Shown here: piece by piece, positions 1 to 10,063 of the stretch
Numbering within the stretch: the stretch's first letter is position 1
Layout: each line of letters starts with the position of its first letter
Assembly: GCA_933822405.4 (NCBI GenBank)
Contig: CAKOGP040001892.1
Coordinates: 218,086-282,085, forward strand
DNA length: 64,000 nucleotides
Direction of reading: 5' to 3'
Source of the DNA: Cylindrotheca closterium
Lineage: Eukaryota; Bacillariophyta; Bacillariophyceae; Bacillariales; Bacillariaceae
Notes under the pieces: model-generated
The model's input: the letters and a program-made list of their open reading frames with translations, nothing else
What the model was told of the DNA's origin: nothing
Database searches by the model: none
Translations under genes and position numbers: made by a program

Positions 1-1519
1 TGAGGGCGGTCACAAGACCAATCACGCCCAAAATTGACACAAGGACCGTTGCCGAGGAAGGCCCTTCCCGTTCTTCATCAACCGGCTCGTGGATAGTAGT
101 ATCCTTGGTGTCTACCGCAGAGGAAATGACCGCTTTCTTGAAAAAGGGATCAGACTCTTGAAGCGCAAGTGCAAAACCTGTGCTCTGGATGCCTGATACC
201 AATATTTCAGATATAGTTTCATAGTCCAGACCAATGGAGAATCCATCAAAAACAACAGTGACCACCACTATCTCCTTTCGTATGACTCTCTGACTGGTTG
301 CTTTTGCTTGTTGGTGGATTGCTTGAAGGCTTCGTCGGAGTAATCGTTCATGCGTTGCAAAGCTTTGCGACTTCAGTTCCACTGTGTCCAGCTCAAATAT
401 TTCTTCTGAAGCATCGGAGAGGTAGGCTATAATATAGTCGGAGGATACCTGTTCCAAGCTGAGTTTCGACAAATCATCGAGTAATCCTGGAAGCCCTGTC
501 AATTGATAGCTCACGGGTATCGAGAAATCAAGGAAGGATCCACACGGGATGTTGCATGTTTCCGGGCAGTTGTTGATCAAATCACCAAGTGCACTGGTAT
601 TCAAACCGATATTACGCCATTGGTAACACTCAGTTCCAGTGTGGTCAAGGCACGTCAATCCGTTGATCGGGCTCCGATAGTCCGCCTTATCATGACAAGT
701 CAGTGTCGGGGAGCTAGACGGTATCGTTGAAGGAGATTGTGATGGTTCGAGACTGGGTATATAGCTTGGCTGACTCGATGGTATTGTACTTGGAGAAGAC
801 GATGGGCCACTTGTGCTGGGAGTTAAACTTGGCATATCTGACGGTGGTCTAGATGGATCAAGTGTCGGAAAACCTGAAGCGGTTGGTATTCCTGATGGAG
901 TCACAGTGGTGCTTGGTCTTATCGAAGGCATTTGCGATGGTCCATCCGAATGCTCAGCCGATGGGTATTGAGTTAGCGTTGAACTAGGGACAGCTGATGG
1001 CAGTAGACTTGCACTCGGCCGTTCTGATTCCTGTATAGATGGCTTCAGACTCTTCGAAGGAACAGAGGAAGGAAATAGCGATGGCCAAGATGTAGGCAGT
1101 GCTGAATCTGTCAGGGATGGGGAACCCGATGGACTCGTTGTCAGTATTTCAGATGGTGCCACTGATGGCGAAGCACTGGGAGGTGGTAAAGACGTCGTTG
1201 TTGGTTCATGTGAAGGTGTGATGATTGCAGGGTCGTGGGCCTGGGAGCTCTGATTGGGATGTTGCGTGGTTGTGGGTGGTATAGAGGTTGATTCGGCTAC
1301 ACCCATCAGCGTGGGATTTCCAGTTGGGGCTACATGTGTATTCTTTGACAGTACTATTGTCGGGTATTCGGTTGGATAGAACGTGGGCATTTCGGTTGGG
1401 GCAAGAGCTGGTTTCTTCGTCGGCATTAACCCTATTCGATTGGAATGACAGACACAAGAATTCAATAAAATCGCCAGAATCGCGACTTGTGATTGTTTCG
1501 TTTTCCCTGATATCCCCAT
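1..1519 (-). CDS. PS/PT-rich secreted or membrane surface protein, C-terminus cut by window edge
   Basis: The frame is open from an ATG at 1519 to position 1 with no stop, so at least 506 residues are coded. Residues 1-26 form a signal peptide (hydrophobic AILAILLNSCVC). Residues about 30-270 are a low-complexity linker of PS and PT dipeptides. Residues about 275-327 hold a six-cysteine ShK-like motif ending in NNCPETCNIPCG. A folded region without a recognised domain follows to about residue 480. The last visible residues (ATVLVSILGVIGLVTAL) are a transmembrane segment, so this is probably a type I membrane protein with a stiff extracellular stalk. The linker resembles those of diatom cell-wall-associated proteins. 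Function is unknown. It could also be GPI-anchored if the protein ends just past the edge. Confidence 0.75.
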   Translation of the reverse strand, partial: MGISGKTKQSQVAILAILLNSCVCHSNRIGLMPTKKPALAPTEMPTFYPTEYPTIVLSKNTHVAPTGNPTLMGVAESTSIPPTTTQHPNQSSQAHDPAIITPSHEPTTTSLPPPSASPSVAPSEILTTSPSGSPSLTDSALPTSWPSLFPSSVPSKSLKPSIQESERPSASLLPSAVPSSTLTQYPSAEHSDGPSQMPSIRPSTTVTPSGIPTASGFPTLDPSRPPSDMPSLTPSTSGPSSSPSTIPSSQPSYIPSLEPSQSPSTIPSSSPTLTCHDKADYRSPINGLTCLDHTGTECYQWRNIGLNTSALGDLINNCPETCNIPCGSFLDFSIPVSYQLTGLPGLLDDLSKLSLEQVSSDYIIAYLSDASEEIFELDTVELKSQSFATHERLLRRSLQAIHQQAKATSQRVIRKEIVVVTVVFDGFSIGLDYETISEILVSGIQSTGFALALQESDPFFKKAVISSAVDTKDTTIHEPVDEEREGPSSATVLVSILGVIGLVTAL

Positions 1520-1990
1520 GTTGATTGAATTGTCATTTATATGATGAGAAAGTTGTTTCTTCGCTCCAGTCCTGGAAAGAGATCGAATGTGAGAATGATG
1601 ATGTTTCTCATCAAAATCTTGCTTTTGGATATGTGAACCGACTGGCGCGGCTAAAAATACCGACGTATATTACAATTTTCCTCAGGTGTGAAGAGACCTA
1701 TAAACGATCCACGTTCGTCATGCGTCAGTGACACCACAATTTTTGTATGACAAAATGATGCTGGAAGTTGAGAGTAACACTCTTCTTTGGGTTGATGAGG
1801 ACCGAAACGCGAAATACAATACCGGTAGATACAAAGATCAACGTACAAAAATATTATAGTCCAGTTAGATTAAGATTCTGAATCTAGGCAATCGAAATGC
1901 AAACGACGAACAGACACAAAGATTAAGGTACAAAAATGCTAGCTCAGCCTGGTGTTCTCCAACCACGAAACTAAGATTCTGACTGTTACT
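1520..1990. other. Intergenic, 471 bp
   Basis: No gene is supported. An imperfect direct repeat lies at about 1829-1850 and 1915-1936 (ACAAAGATCAACGTACAAAA versus ACAAAGATTAAGGTACAAAA). Each copy is followed by an AAGATTCTGA block. The short ORFs here have no family features. Confidence 0.5.
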
Positions 1991-3843
1991 TTAGTGCAAA
2001 TGGAGAGCGAGCTCAACTCTCATCTGATGAGCCGTGGGATCCCTTGCATGAGAGAATTTATCAGTCACCAAGTCGGGAAGCACATAAGGAGCTTTCATGG
2101 CAGATTCGGTCCATTCGGCCATGGTGGAACTGAATCCAGCCTCATCCAACTCCGCCAAAGTTTTATTCGAGGGCATCAAAGGGCTAAGAAGTTTGCCTGA
2201 TAGCAAGAATCGCTGGAGGAAGTGCAGTGCAGCTTGAGGACGAAATTGTGGAACCATGTGACCAGACCCATGGAAAGTCACAAAGCTCAATCCCTCCTCG
2301 TAGTCGACCACTTCGCCACCAAATTGGGCTCCCATGTTCTGGGCAACTAGATTGGGGCCAAAAAGAGCAGCCTTTGTCGCCAAAATTTCAATGGGGGCAG
2401 CAGTTTGGTTGTAGAACCAAGGACGATAGGATCCGCCATCAAGCTCGTTCAATTGGATCTGCTTGACAGCCAATCGAGTACCTTCGTAGCTAACACATGG
2501 ATCGGTATCCCCATTATAAATCCATGTACGTTCCAATTTGGGTACAATTTCGCGGTAAATGTCAATCATGGAAATGTCCAAGAGTACATCACCCCAATTA
2601 CACGCTTTGTATTCCTTCGTGTAGTCAAAGCCCACATCAGCTCCAGGCCAAGATTTGGTTGGTGCTTCTTCCACATGAAGCGCCTTGCGCACATCAGCAC
2701 GGGATATGTATTCTGCCATTTGCTCGTCTTCGAGATTGGAAAGAGGGGAAAACAGCGAATAATCGTCAATGTACAGGTCTTTCCAGGACTGTGACAATCC
2801 ATGAGAACTACTCATCATGAACTTTCGCAAAGCGATGGTACACTCAGGACTATCTTTGGCCTGATGAAAAGCCCCGTTCAATACGACTTGGTGATAGAGA
2901 GCATGCGCCTTTTCCTTTCTTGCAGCTAAATCTTCAATTGCTTTTAATTCATCATTGAGCGTGGAAATAACGTGAGCAATGCCGCCCCGGGTCATCAAGC
3001 TTGGCATGCGAATGTTGCACTTATTCCACAGCAAATCATACACTTCTTCATCCATGAGTCCATACTTGTTAGCATACCACAAGGAGTTCATAGAATCATC
3101 TTGGGCCTTATTATCGGTACATGGATCCCCGACAGCGATTCCCTTGAGATTAATGTCTGTATGGTCGAGAATCTCCTTGGCCAAAGTTGGAATGTAGACG
3201 CCAGCATAGGACTCTCCAGCAATATAGAAGTCGTTCTTGGCAAATTCAGGGAACTTGGTGCCGATAAAGTCGACCAAGGCGGCACGAGAGGCACTTGCCG
3301 TGTAGCGATCAGTGTTCTTGCACGGCTTGCCATTGATTTGACGACTGCAATACTATATTCGGCGGTATTCATTGTGAGTGACTCAATCGTCAATCCGTTT
3401 CCTTTCTATAGCTAGTGACCAACGTCAAAATGCATGATCCGACTTACCGAATAACCAACTCCCATTGGTGCTTCGATCGCAACCAAATTCACCAGCTTGG
3501 TCCAACTCCATGGATTCACCATGAGGCCTCCAGTTGCATTCATGAGCAAGGGACCTTCTTCTTGGAGGAACCCCAAAAGACTGGAAGAGCCTGGGCCCCC
3601 ATTTAACCATAAGACGACTGGCTTCTTCATGGGGTCTTCTTCCGCCAAAGCTAGCCAGTAGTGAATCTTGCAGATCGGTCCATTCGTGAAAAGATCGCAT
3701 CCTTTGCTCGCATCCAGATAACCAGAATAATGCTGGGTGGGAGTCTTTCCAAACCCAGGAAGCTCTTCAATAAGGTCTTCAGTTGGCAAAGACAAGGCAG
3801 TGCTGGTCAAGAGCAGAAACGATAGGATACTACTGAACCTCAT
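1991..3843 (-). CDS. Secreted serine carboxypeptidase (S10 family)
   Basis: Two exons, complement(1991..3352, 3448..3843), joined by a 95-nt GTAAGT...AG intron, encode 585 aa. The junction restores the family motif GVGYSYC, which fixes the splice sites. The chosen ATG at 3843 starts a signal peptide (MRFSSILSFLLLTSTALS); longer upstream frames lack one. Substrate-binding WLNGGPGSSS is in exon 1. The catalytic triad is Ser180 in GESYAGVY, Asp414 in NGDTDP and His497 in GSGHMVP. Family members remove C-terminal residues from peptides at acidic pH, in vacuoles or after secretion. The length is slightly above the usual 450-550 aa because of extra sequence at the C-terminus. The retained triad indicates an active enzyme. 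Confidence 0.92.
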
Positions 3844-4276
3844 CGTAAAAGATATTTGGATGATGGTGATGCGTTGGAATATTTCTGGAAATAACGAAGC
3901 AAAAAGAAGAATAACTGCGGCGTCAGATGTCAAATGGACAACGGACACTATTAACGGACGACTGTTTTTAAAATACAAAAGAGCACAATATTCAGTTATC
4001 GTACAGTACTGTTGTCTTTTGTGGTGTGTATCTTTCATTTTTATACATTATTCTTAGTATTATAAAACAACTTTGGAACGACAGAATTGTTTGTACATTT
4101 TGTTTCCATTTTCATGTCCTGATTTGTTCGTGTATTTCTTTTTGTTCATTGTATTCTTTGTACAGCTTGAATTGTTGGAGATGTTGGTTGATAGTATATA
4201 TCGATTCAAAACTCTCTGCGATTCCTTCTTCCTTTTGTACATTTTATTCTGGAGTCTGGAATGGTGATTGAACAAT
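3844..4276. other. Intergenic, 433 bp
   Basis: AT-rich spacer between the 3' end of the PAS gene and the start of the carboxypeptidase gene, which are on the same strand. It must hold the carboxypeptidase promoter and the PAS-gene terminator. No clear motif was seen. Confidence 0.45.
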
Positions 4277-5476
4277 TTATCCAATAGTGGTAAGGAAGAC
4301 TCGATTATTGTTTCCAATTCCTTGCGTGGCCGCGATAGATGACAAAGGAATGTCATTCATGGCGATGGCATCGCCTTCGTGGACCTGCAGAAGTAGGTGA
4401 GATACTCCTCCTTTGGACTTCTGTGCGCGGTCAAGAATGGGCGTGAGCTCAATCTGGCAAGTCTTGCCGTTCAGACGAATCTGATTGGGGAAGGTATGCT
4501 GAGAATCTGCTGATGATTCAACAACATCATCGACCTCAAAGATGCTTTCCACAGAGGATCCAACAGTGTTGCTTCTTCCTGAGAGCATGGCAAAAGCTGC
4601 GTTTGCGTGCACGATATTGAATGGAGGCACAGCAGATGTGATCAGCTGAGGTGTGGAAGTGAACGCAAGGGCGTCCTTGAGCTCGGTTTCTTGGAGAAAG
4701 GGAGTTGGCGATGGGGGCATGACAATGCTTCCCACGAATGGATCTCTCTTGATCTTCCAGTTATCAAACTTGGAAACATCATAGGAGGGCTTGTGGTGTC
4801 GAAGAAATGACTTTGCCATCCATTTACCTTGTACAGGGTATGGCTCGGCTTCATCTGCTTCGTCTTCGCTGACAGCAACAGGAGCAGGAGTGCCTATCAA
4901 GGCATCAGCGCTCGACACTATTCGTGAGACAGTGGAGATGTCAATCTTGATTCGCTTGGAACTTTCTTCACGGCACTCTGTTTCTTTTCGCTTGGATCCC
5001 TTCGATGATGTGGTGGAAATTGCATCTTCATCGCGATTGAATGACTTTAGTGTGGTTCTGGCTTCCTCCCAGAGAGGAGAAATGATAGTGGAGGGATGCA
5101 CTTTCTCGGTCACAAACTTGGCAATTGATGCTGTGTACATTTCCTCTCTTCGCAAAGCTTTCATGGCTCGCTCGAGGAGAAGTTGTTTCTGGTGGAGAAA
5201 CGAAATTCTGGATTCAATATCGTCTGAAGAAGTGCTGGATGTGACAGAGCTTGTGTCATTGTCATCGTCGCCAGATTGAGACGTCATGGTGACAGAGGAC
5301 ATCGAGGAAGGTTCATCAGCGATGCTGCTATTCTCATCGACATCGGTTCCCATGTTTGCTGGTGCTGATGGCGTACTCCTGCTGCTCACAATTTTGTCTG
5401 GAGATGCCGATGCCATTGACAGCCATCGTGCAGAGTCTTCCAGAGTTTCTTGGTATCTTCCTTCACTTGAATTCAT
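4277..5476 (-). CDS. PAS-domain protein, diatom-type
   Basis: A single exon of 399 aa with ATG at 5476. Residues 1-90 are Ser/Thr/Asp-rich and probably disordered. About 90-150 is a charged helical stretch (FLHQKQLLLERAMKALRREE). A basic KRKE...KRIKID patch near 165-180 could be a nuclear localisation signal. The C-terminal third contains a PAS-like core, with FNIVHANAAFAMLSGRS followed by CQIELTPILD, the usual beginning and end of a PAS fold. PAS domains sense ligands or mediate dimerisation; no ligand can be inferred. No kinase or DNA-binding domain is seen. The next gene upstream on the same strand is a bZIP factor. Diatoms have bZIP-PAS proteins, but here the two are separate genes 1.5 kb apart. 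Confidence 0.7.
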   Translation of the reverse strand: MNSSEGRYQETLEDSARWLSMASASPDKIVSSRSTPSAPANMGTDVDENSSIADEPSSMSSVTMTSQSGDDDNDTSSVTSSTSSDDIESRISFLHQKQLLLERAMKALRREEMYTASIAKFVTEKVHPSTIISPLWEEARTTLKSFNRDEDAISTTSSKGSKRKETECREESSKRIKIDISTVSRIVSSADALIGTPAPVAVSEDEADEAEPYPVQGKWMAKSFLRHHKPSYDVSKFDNWKIKRDPFVGSIVMPPSPTPFLQETELKDALAFTSTPQLITSAVPPFNIVHANAAFAMLSGRSNTVGSSVESIFEVDDVVESSADSQHTFPNQIRLNGKTCQIELTPILDRAQKSKGGVSHLLLQVHEGDAIAMNDIPLSSIAATQGIGNNNRVFLTTIG

Positions 5477-6965
5477 TGTGGTTTGTTGCGTTATCGTTGC
5501 TTGTTCGAGATTTATCTTTCCTTTGTTGGTTTGATTTTTCGTGTTGGTTGTGTATCGTTTGGATGTTATGGGCTTTGGAAATGCTTTAATGGGAGCAAAT
5601 AGTTTTATGGTTCGTGTCTGTGATTGATTTGGGAATTCTCGTTTTCTCGCTCGAAGTATCTTTCTACGTAGTCTACAGCTTCCTTACCGAAGAATCTGAA
5701 ACATTCGTTAAGTAATTTACCACCACGTAATAATGACAATCCCTGATGTCAGGCTAATCAAATAGCATTCCTTTAACGAAGAACGAACAACATAGACACT
5801 CATTTAACGATATGGAGCAAAATCAGGCAGATGGTCTATCCCAGATGGCGTTTAAAATCCTCCTCCTTAAGGAATTTTGACCACGTAATCCTGAGTTTAC
5901 CTGAGCTGGCAGAAAGCGATTGAAAAAAGCGTAGAAAACACGAACACGTTAAGTGAGATGTCGGCCACGTCGCCAGATGCTAGCACCATCTGGTTTGTGT
6001 TTGGCTCTGTTTTCGCGTCAGATGTGGCTATAATTTTCGACCGTCGATTTATATTTCGCGTCAGAAGCTCGTTTTTCGTCAGATACGGCTATTTTTCTAG
6101 ATGCTCGATTTAATTTGATACGTCAGAGATCATTTTAAGAGTCGCGGGTAAGCTAAAGTTTTAAAACATCCAGTCATTTTGTGTGTCTGAGGTGATTTTT
6201 GTGTTTTCAAGCTACGATTTTTGTGTCAGACGTGTATTATTTTACAATTCTCTTTTTTTGCTCTCTTTTGGCTCTCTTTTCGCGTCAGATACAGCTATAA
6301 TTTTAGACCTTTGATTTCAGGGTCAGAAGCGGCTATTATTTTATACATTCGATTTATTTTGTCGATCACGACTCATAGGGTACAGCTAAAGTTTTAGAAC
6401 ATCCACTCGTGTTTTGCGTCTGAGTTTTTCGGTTTTTTCAAGCTGACGATTTTTGTGTTTTGTTTTTTGCCAAGGCGACGATTTTTGTGTCAGACATTGA
6501 TATTTTGCTTTTTTGAAAATTGATGCTTTTGCCTGTCAGATGCGGCTATTAATTTAGAAGAGACTAGGTTAGTCTAGTCGCAAACAAGAATCAATCTTTT
6601 TGACAATCGGAATTTGATTGGTGAAAGGAGTATCACTCACTCTTGTTGCACTCTTGATCCTGTGAACTTCCTCCGGACCACCATGATCCAATGCTTCAAT
6701 TGAAACATTTGTGGCAGACTATGCATATATAGTCAAAGTTCAGGAGTAATGTGTTCCTCTTGGTAACAAACTAATGACCAAGCTGATAACCCATCCTGTC
6801 CTCCATGGTAATTGTGGGTCTATCCTTGTTTCACATGTTTCGTTTATCATATAAATTTGTCGATTATAGTTGTAGTATTTACATTATGTACAAAATCTTT
6901 TCACAGTTTTTCTGTGTCAAGTTAGTTTAGCGAGGAGGAGTTCTTGTGAACTGCATCCGCACTGT
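5477..6965. other. Long intergenic region with degenerate repeats
   Basis: 1.49 kb without a supported gene between the PAS gene and the bZIP gene, both on the minus strand. It is T-rich. The central part is an irregular repeat field, listed separately. The rest (5477-5990 and 6570-6965) shows no coding signal. Confidence 0.6.
6000..6560. repeat. Degenerate higher-order direct repeat
   Basis: The block starting TTTTCGCGTCAGAT..GGCTATAATTTT at about 6010 recurs as TTTTCGCGTCAGATACAGCT at about 6278. A second block, AGCTAAAGTTTTA.AACATCCA, occurs at 6151 and again at 6384. TTCAAGCT.ACGATTTTTGTG follows each. The repeat period is therefore about 230-270 bp. Single GTCAGA-GGCTATT elements also occur near 6077, 6311 and 6535. 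Confidence 0.6.
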
Positions 6966-7829
6966 TTAGTCCTCGTTGTTCTTTGGTAGCTTTTTCGAAA
7001 GACCCTTTAGGAACTTCATAGCAGATGCATCCAACACTCGGTTTTTTGGGTCCTTGACGGCGGCAAGGAAATCATCTTGTCTCTTTTGTTTTTGTTCTTC
7101 CAAGATGGATTCCACTTCTTCTTTGCCAAGAGCGGAATATAGCTCTTGACGAAGCTTTTCGGTGTCCTCACGGAGTGCCTCCAATGTGCTTGTAAGGTCG
7201 TCAGTGAAAGCCTTTTTTCTTTGACGACTGCGCTTGGCATGTTCTCTGTTTCGGTTTCTGTGAGGAAAGAAAGAAAGTGGGTGAGATAATTGCTTCTGGA
7301 AAAAAGTGTAGTCGTCGTCGTCGTCAACATGATCTTACCGTCTGATTTGTTCTTCGGGATCAGCCTGTGTCTGCAGCATTCCTTGCACGGAGCGCTTTCT
7401 GCTGTTTGTAACAGCTGGTGGGCTTTGGGCCGTAGTCATTGAGATATCGCTGACGGCACGCTGCATAGCAGAAGCAGGCATCATGGTTGTGGGAACTGGC
7501 ATGAGGGTAGGTAGCGACGGCATGCCTTGTAGTGGTTGGTGATTCAGGAATGAGAACTGAGAAACGCTTCTTGGCATGGAGGAAGCAAGAGCTTCGAGCT
7601 CCTTCAAGGCATCTGATGCTGGCATTTCCGGAGTGGTAGGAGGGGAAACTCGGATATGCTTGGTTGTGCTTGGACTTGTCATGGAGATCGGCATGAAATC
7701 ATTGAAGTCATCGCCGCCATCCGTCAGGCCTGATTCGAGTAGGCCAAAGTCTTCAGAGAAGAAGATACCAACATCGTTGAGAATGTCACGACATTCGAGT
7801 TCTTCTGAGGTTACCATTGTTGCCATCAT
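6966..7829 (-). CDS. bZIP transcription factor
   Basis: Two exons, complement(6966..7257, 7339..7829), encode 260 aa. The intron is 81 nt, starts GTAAGA and splits the Arg codon just before the basic region. Residues 1-160 are an acidic, Ser/Pro/Met-rich region without a fold, probably regulatory. The basic region reads NRNREHAKRSRQRKKAF and fits the N-x7-R rule. A leucine-zipper-like helix follows (LTSTLEALREDTEKLRQEL), then a coiled-coil tail. The ATG at 7829 was chosen because it is followed by a plausible hydrophilic N-terminus; ATGs at 7826 and 7817 are in frame. It should act in the nucleus as a dimer. Target genes are unknown. Confidence 0.85.
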
Positions 7830-8634
7830 GTTTGCTTTATTGTCTTTTTTGTGTTTGATTTGATGTCTTCTGATTTTTATGGGAGCAAAAAGAAGGAGGA
7901 AGAAGTGATGTGAATTTGAGTTTGATGCCCGAACAGAAGAGCGAAGCTCAAACTGACAAAGGCGCAACAATTAGGGGAAATGATGCTGAGATTGAAATCG
8001 ACCAATCATTCTGACGTTTTGGCGCAAGGATCCGAATCCACAAGAAACGGACTTTTGTGTCGAATATTTTCCTCCAATCAATTTCCAGTATGCCTGACAC
8101 CTCAGTGGATTTTCAGAGTGACATCAGTGGAATTTATTTAACGATTTGGACACAATAGTCGTTTTTTTCCGATATTCGAGGGCCATTTGCTTGGGCCTAC
8201 GGTTTTCAGGTTCGATGACGAATGTCAACATCCTTGAGTGCGCAGGAAGTACGGAAACTGACATTAATTATTTTGGATAGTAAAGTCTTTTGTCATGATA
8301 TTCGGTGTTCGATTGTCATTCTTGGTCATGAATTTGTCGTTCAATGTGCCAGGTGACAGATGGCGGTTCTCAAATTCGTGACACGAATTCCACAAGTCAT
8401 GAGTACGCGGCATGCGCAAAACAAGTTCGGTTGCCTGCGGTTTTCAAGTTCGTATCACGAATTTCACCAGTCATGAATGCGCGAAGATGCGCAAACAGGT
8501 TCGTCGTGGAAGGCGATGATTTGTGCGAACTAACTATCGGTATTACGATCTGAAAATCAAAGGCAGAAGACAACAACATCATTATATCTTTCTTCATCTG
8601 TCATCCAACGACAAACTATCCAAAATTCAGAATA
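7830..8634. other. Intergenic between divergent bZIP and trpD genes
   Basis: 805 bp that must contain promoters for both divergent neighbours. The only structure seen is a short imperfect tandem repeat near 8200-8504. No coding evidence. Confidence 0.5.
8200..8504. repeat. Imperfect ~74-bp direct repeat
   Basis: Units at 8364-8430 and 8438-8504 share the order CGGTT.TCAA.TTCGT..CACGAATT, then .CA.AGTCATGA.T.CGCG, then GCGCAAA.CA.GTTCG. A shorter, more diverged version (ACGGTTTTCAGGTTCGATGA) starts near 8199. It lies within 450 bp upstream of the trpD ATG. Confidence 0.6.
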
Positions 8635-9846
8635 ATGTCTGCCTCCTTGAAGCCATACATTGAAACGCTTATTGCTGGCGAACGCCATCTTACTTCCGAA
8701 GAGACCAAAGCTGCCTTCTCGGCCATCTTGCAAGGGGCGGATGAAATTCAGGTCGGATCGTTGTTGACTTTATTACGGGCTCGACAAGAAACTCCAGAGG
8801 AGATTGCTGGTATGGTCCAAGCCATGAATGAAGCCTGTAATGCCGTTGACCTCGGCGACATGAAACTTTTGGATATTGTGGGAACTGGTGGAGACGGTGC
8901 AGATACCATTAATATTTCGACTGCCTCTGTCGTTTTGGCAGCTGCCGCTGGGTGTACTGTTGCCAAGGCTGGAAACCGATCTGTTAGTTCTGCGTGTGGG
9001 TCGGCTGATGTTTTGGAAGCTCTTGGTGTAAAGGTTGCCTTGACTCCTGAGCAAGTGGTCAAGTGTGTGGAGGAAGTCAATGTTGCTTTCATGTTTGCTC
9101 CTGTCAACCACCCTGCCATGAAACATGTCGCCCCCGTTCGAAAGCGCTTGGGATTGAGAACATGCTTCAATATTCTAGGACCAATGACAAATGCTGCGGG
9201 AGCACAACGTGCTGTTATTGGAGTCTTCCATCCACATTTGATGCCGCTCATGGCTGGTGCTCTACAACAGGTTGGACGTGTCGATCATGCTGTCATTATC
9301 CATGGAGTCGGTTTGGATGAAATCAGTCCTCTTGGACCAGCAACATTGTTGGAGGTAAGGCGATTCTACGCATTGAATTTATTGCTGTATATCGCATGTT
9401 GTCAAACAAAATGCCGATCCTTTCATATGTTGTGTTGCCAACTCGTCAACTAATAATCTTCATTCGTCATTTTATCATCATCATCATCATTACTATTTCA
9501 GATCAAGAACATTGCTCCTGCTGGAGAACCCAAAAAATACGAAACCAAAACATTTGAATTTGATCCTGAAACGGTAGGTATCCCTCGATGCCAATTGATT
9601 GATCTCAAGGGAGGAGGTCCCGAGGAAAATGCCGAAAAGTTCAAGGCGGTATTGGAAGGAGGAAGTCACACTGACGCCAAGCGTGATGCTATCGTCTTGA
9701 ATGCTGGTGTTGGTTGTTATATTTATGGAGCAAGTCCGAACATTGAAGAGGGATGCAAATTGGCAAGAACAACCTTGGAGTCTGGAAAGGCTGCCGAGCT
9801 GTTGAAAAAGTGGGTTGCTGCAAGTCAAAAAATTGCGGCTGCATAA
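8635..9846 (+). CDS. trpD: Anthranilate phosphoribosyltransferase
   Basis: Two exons, 8635..9354 and 9502..9846, give 354 aa with a phase-0 intron of 147 nt (GTAAGG...TTTCAG) that contains a TCA microsatellite. The enzyme joins anthranilate to PRPP, the second committed step of tryptophan synthesis. The PRPP-binding glycine loop GTGGDGADT, the motif KAGNRSVSSACGSADVLEAL and the anthranilate-site stretch VRKRLGLRTCFNILGPMTN are all present. The C-terminal portion (GGGPEENA, VLNAG) is coded by exon 2. The length equals bacterial TrpD. No plastid presequence is visible from this ATG, although the pathway is normally plastidic in algae; an unseen upstream exon or a cytosolic form are alternatives. 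Confidence 0.92.
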
Positions 9847-10063
9847 AGTTACTTGGTCTTAGTGTTTCACGGTGGATTGGGTTGCTTCTATTTGTTTTGG
9901 AAAGTTCCCCTCCTTTAGAATGATACTGTGTTCATTCAGTCATCAAATCAATCATTTTTAATCGATGACGCCAAAAGAGGGAGGGAGTATGATTCGACAT
10001 TATAGTAGCTAGGCATTGGATTATTATGTATTGTCAGCCACACAATCATCACCATCATCATGG

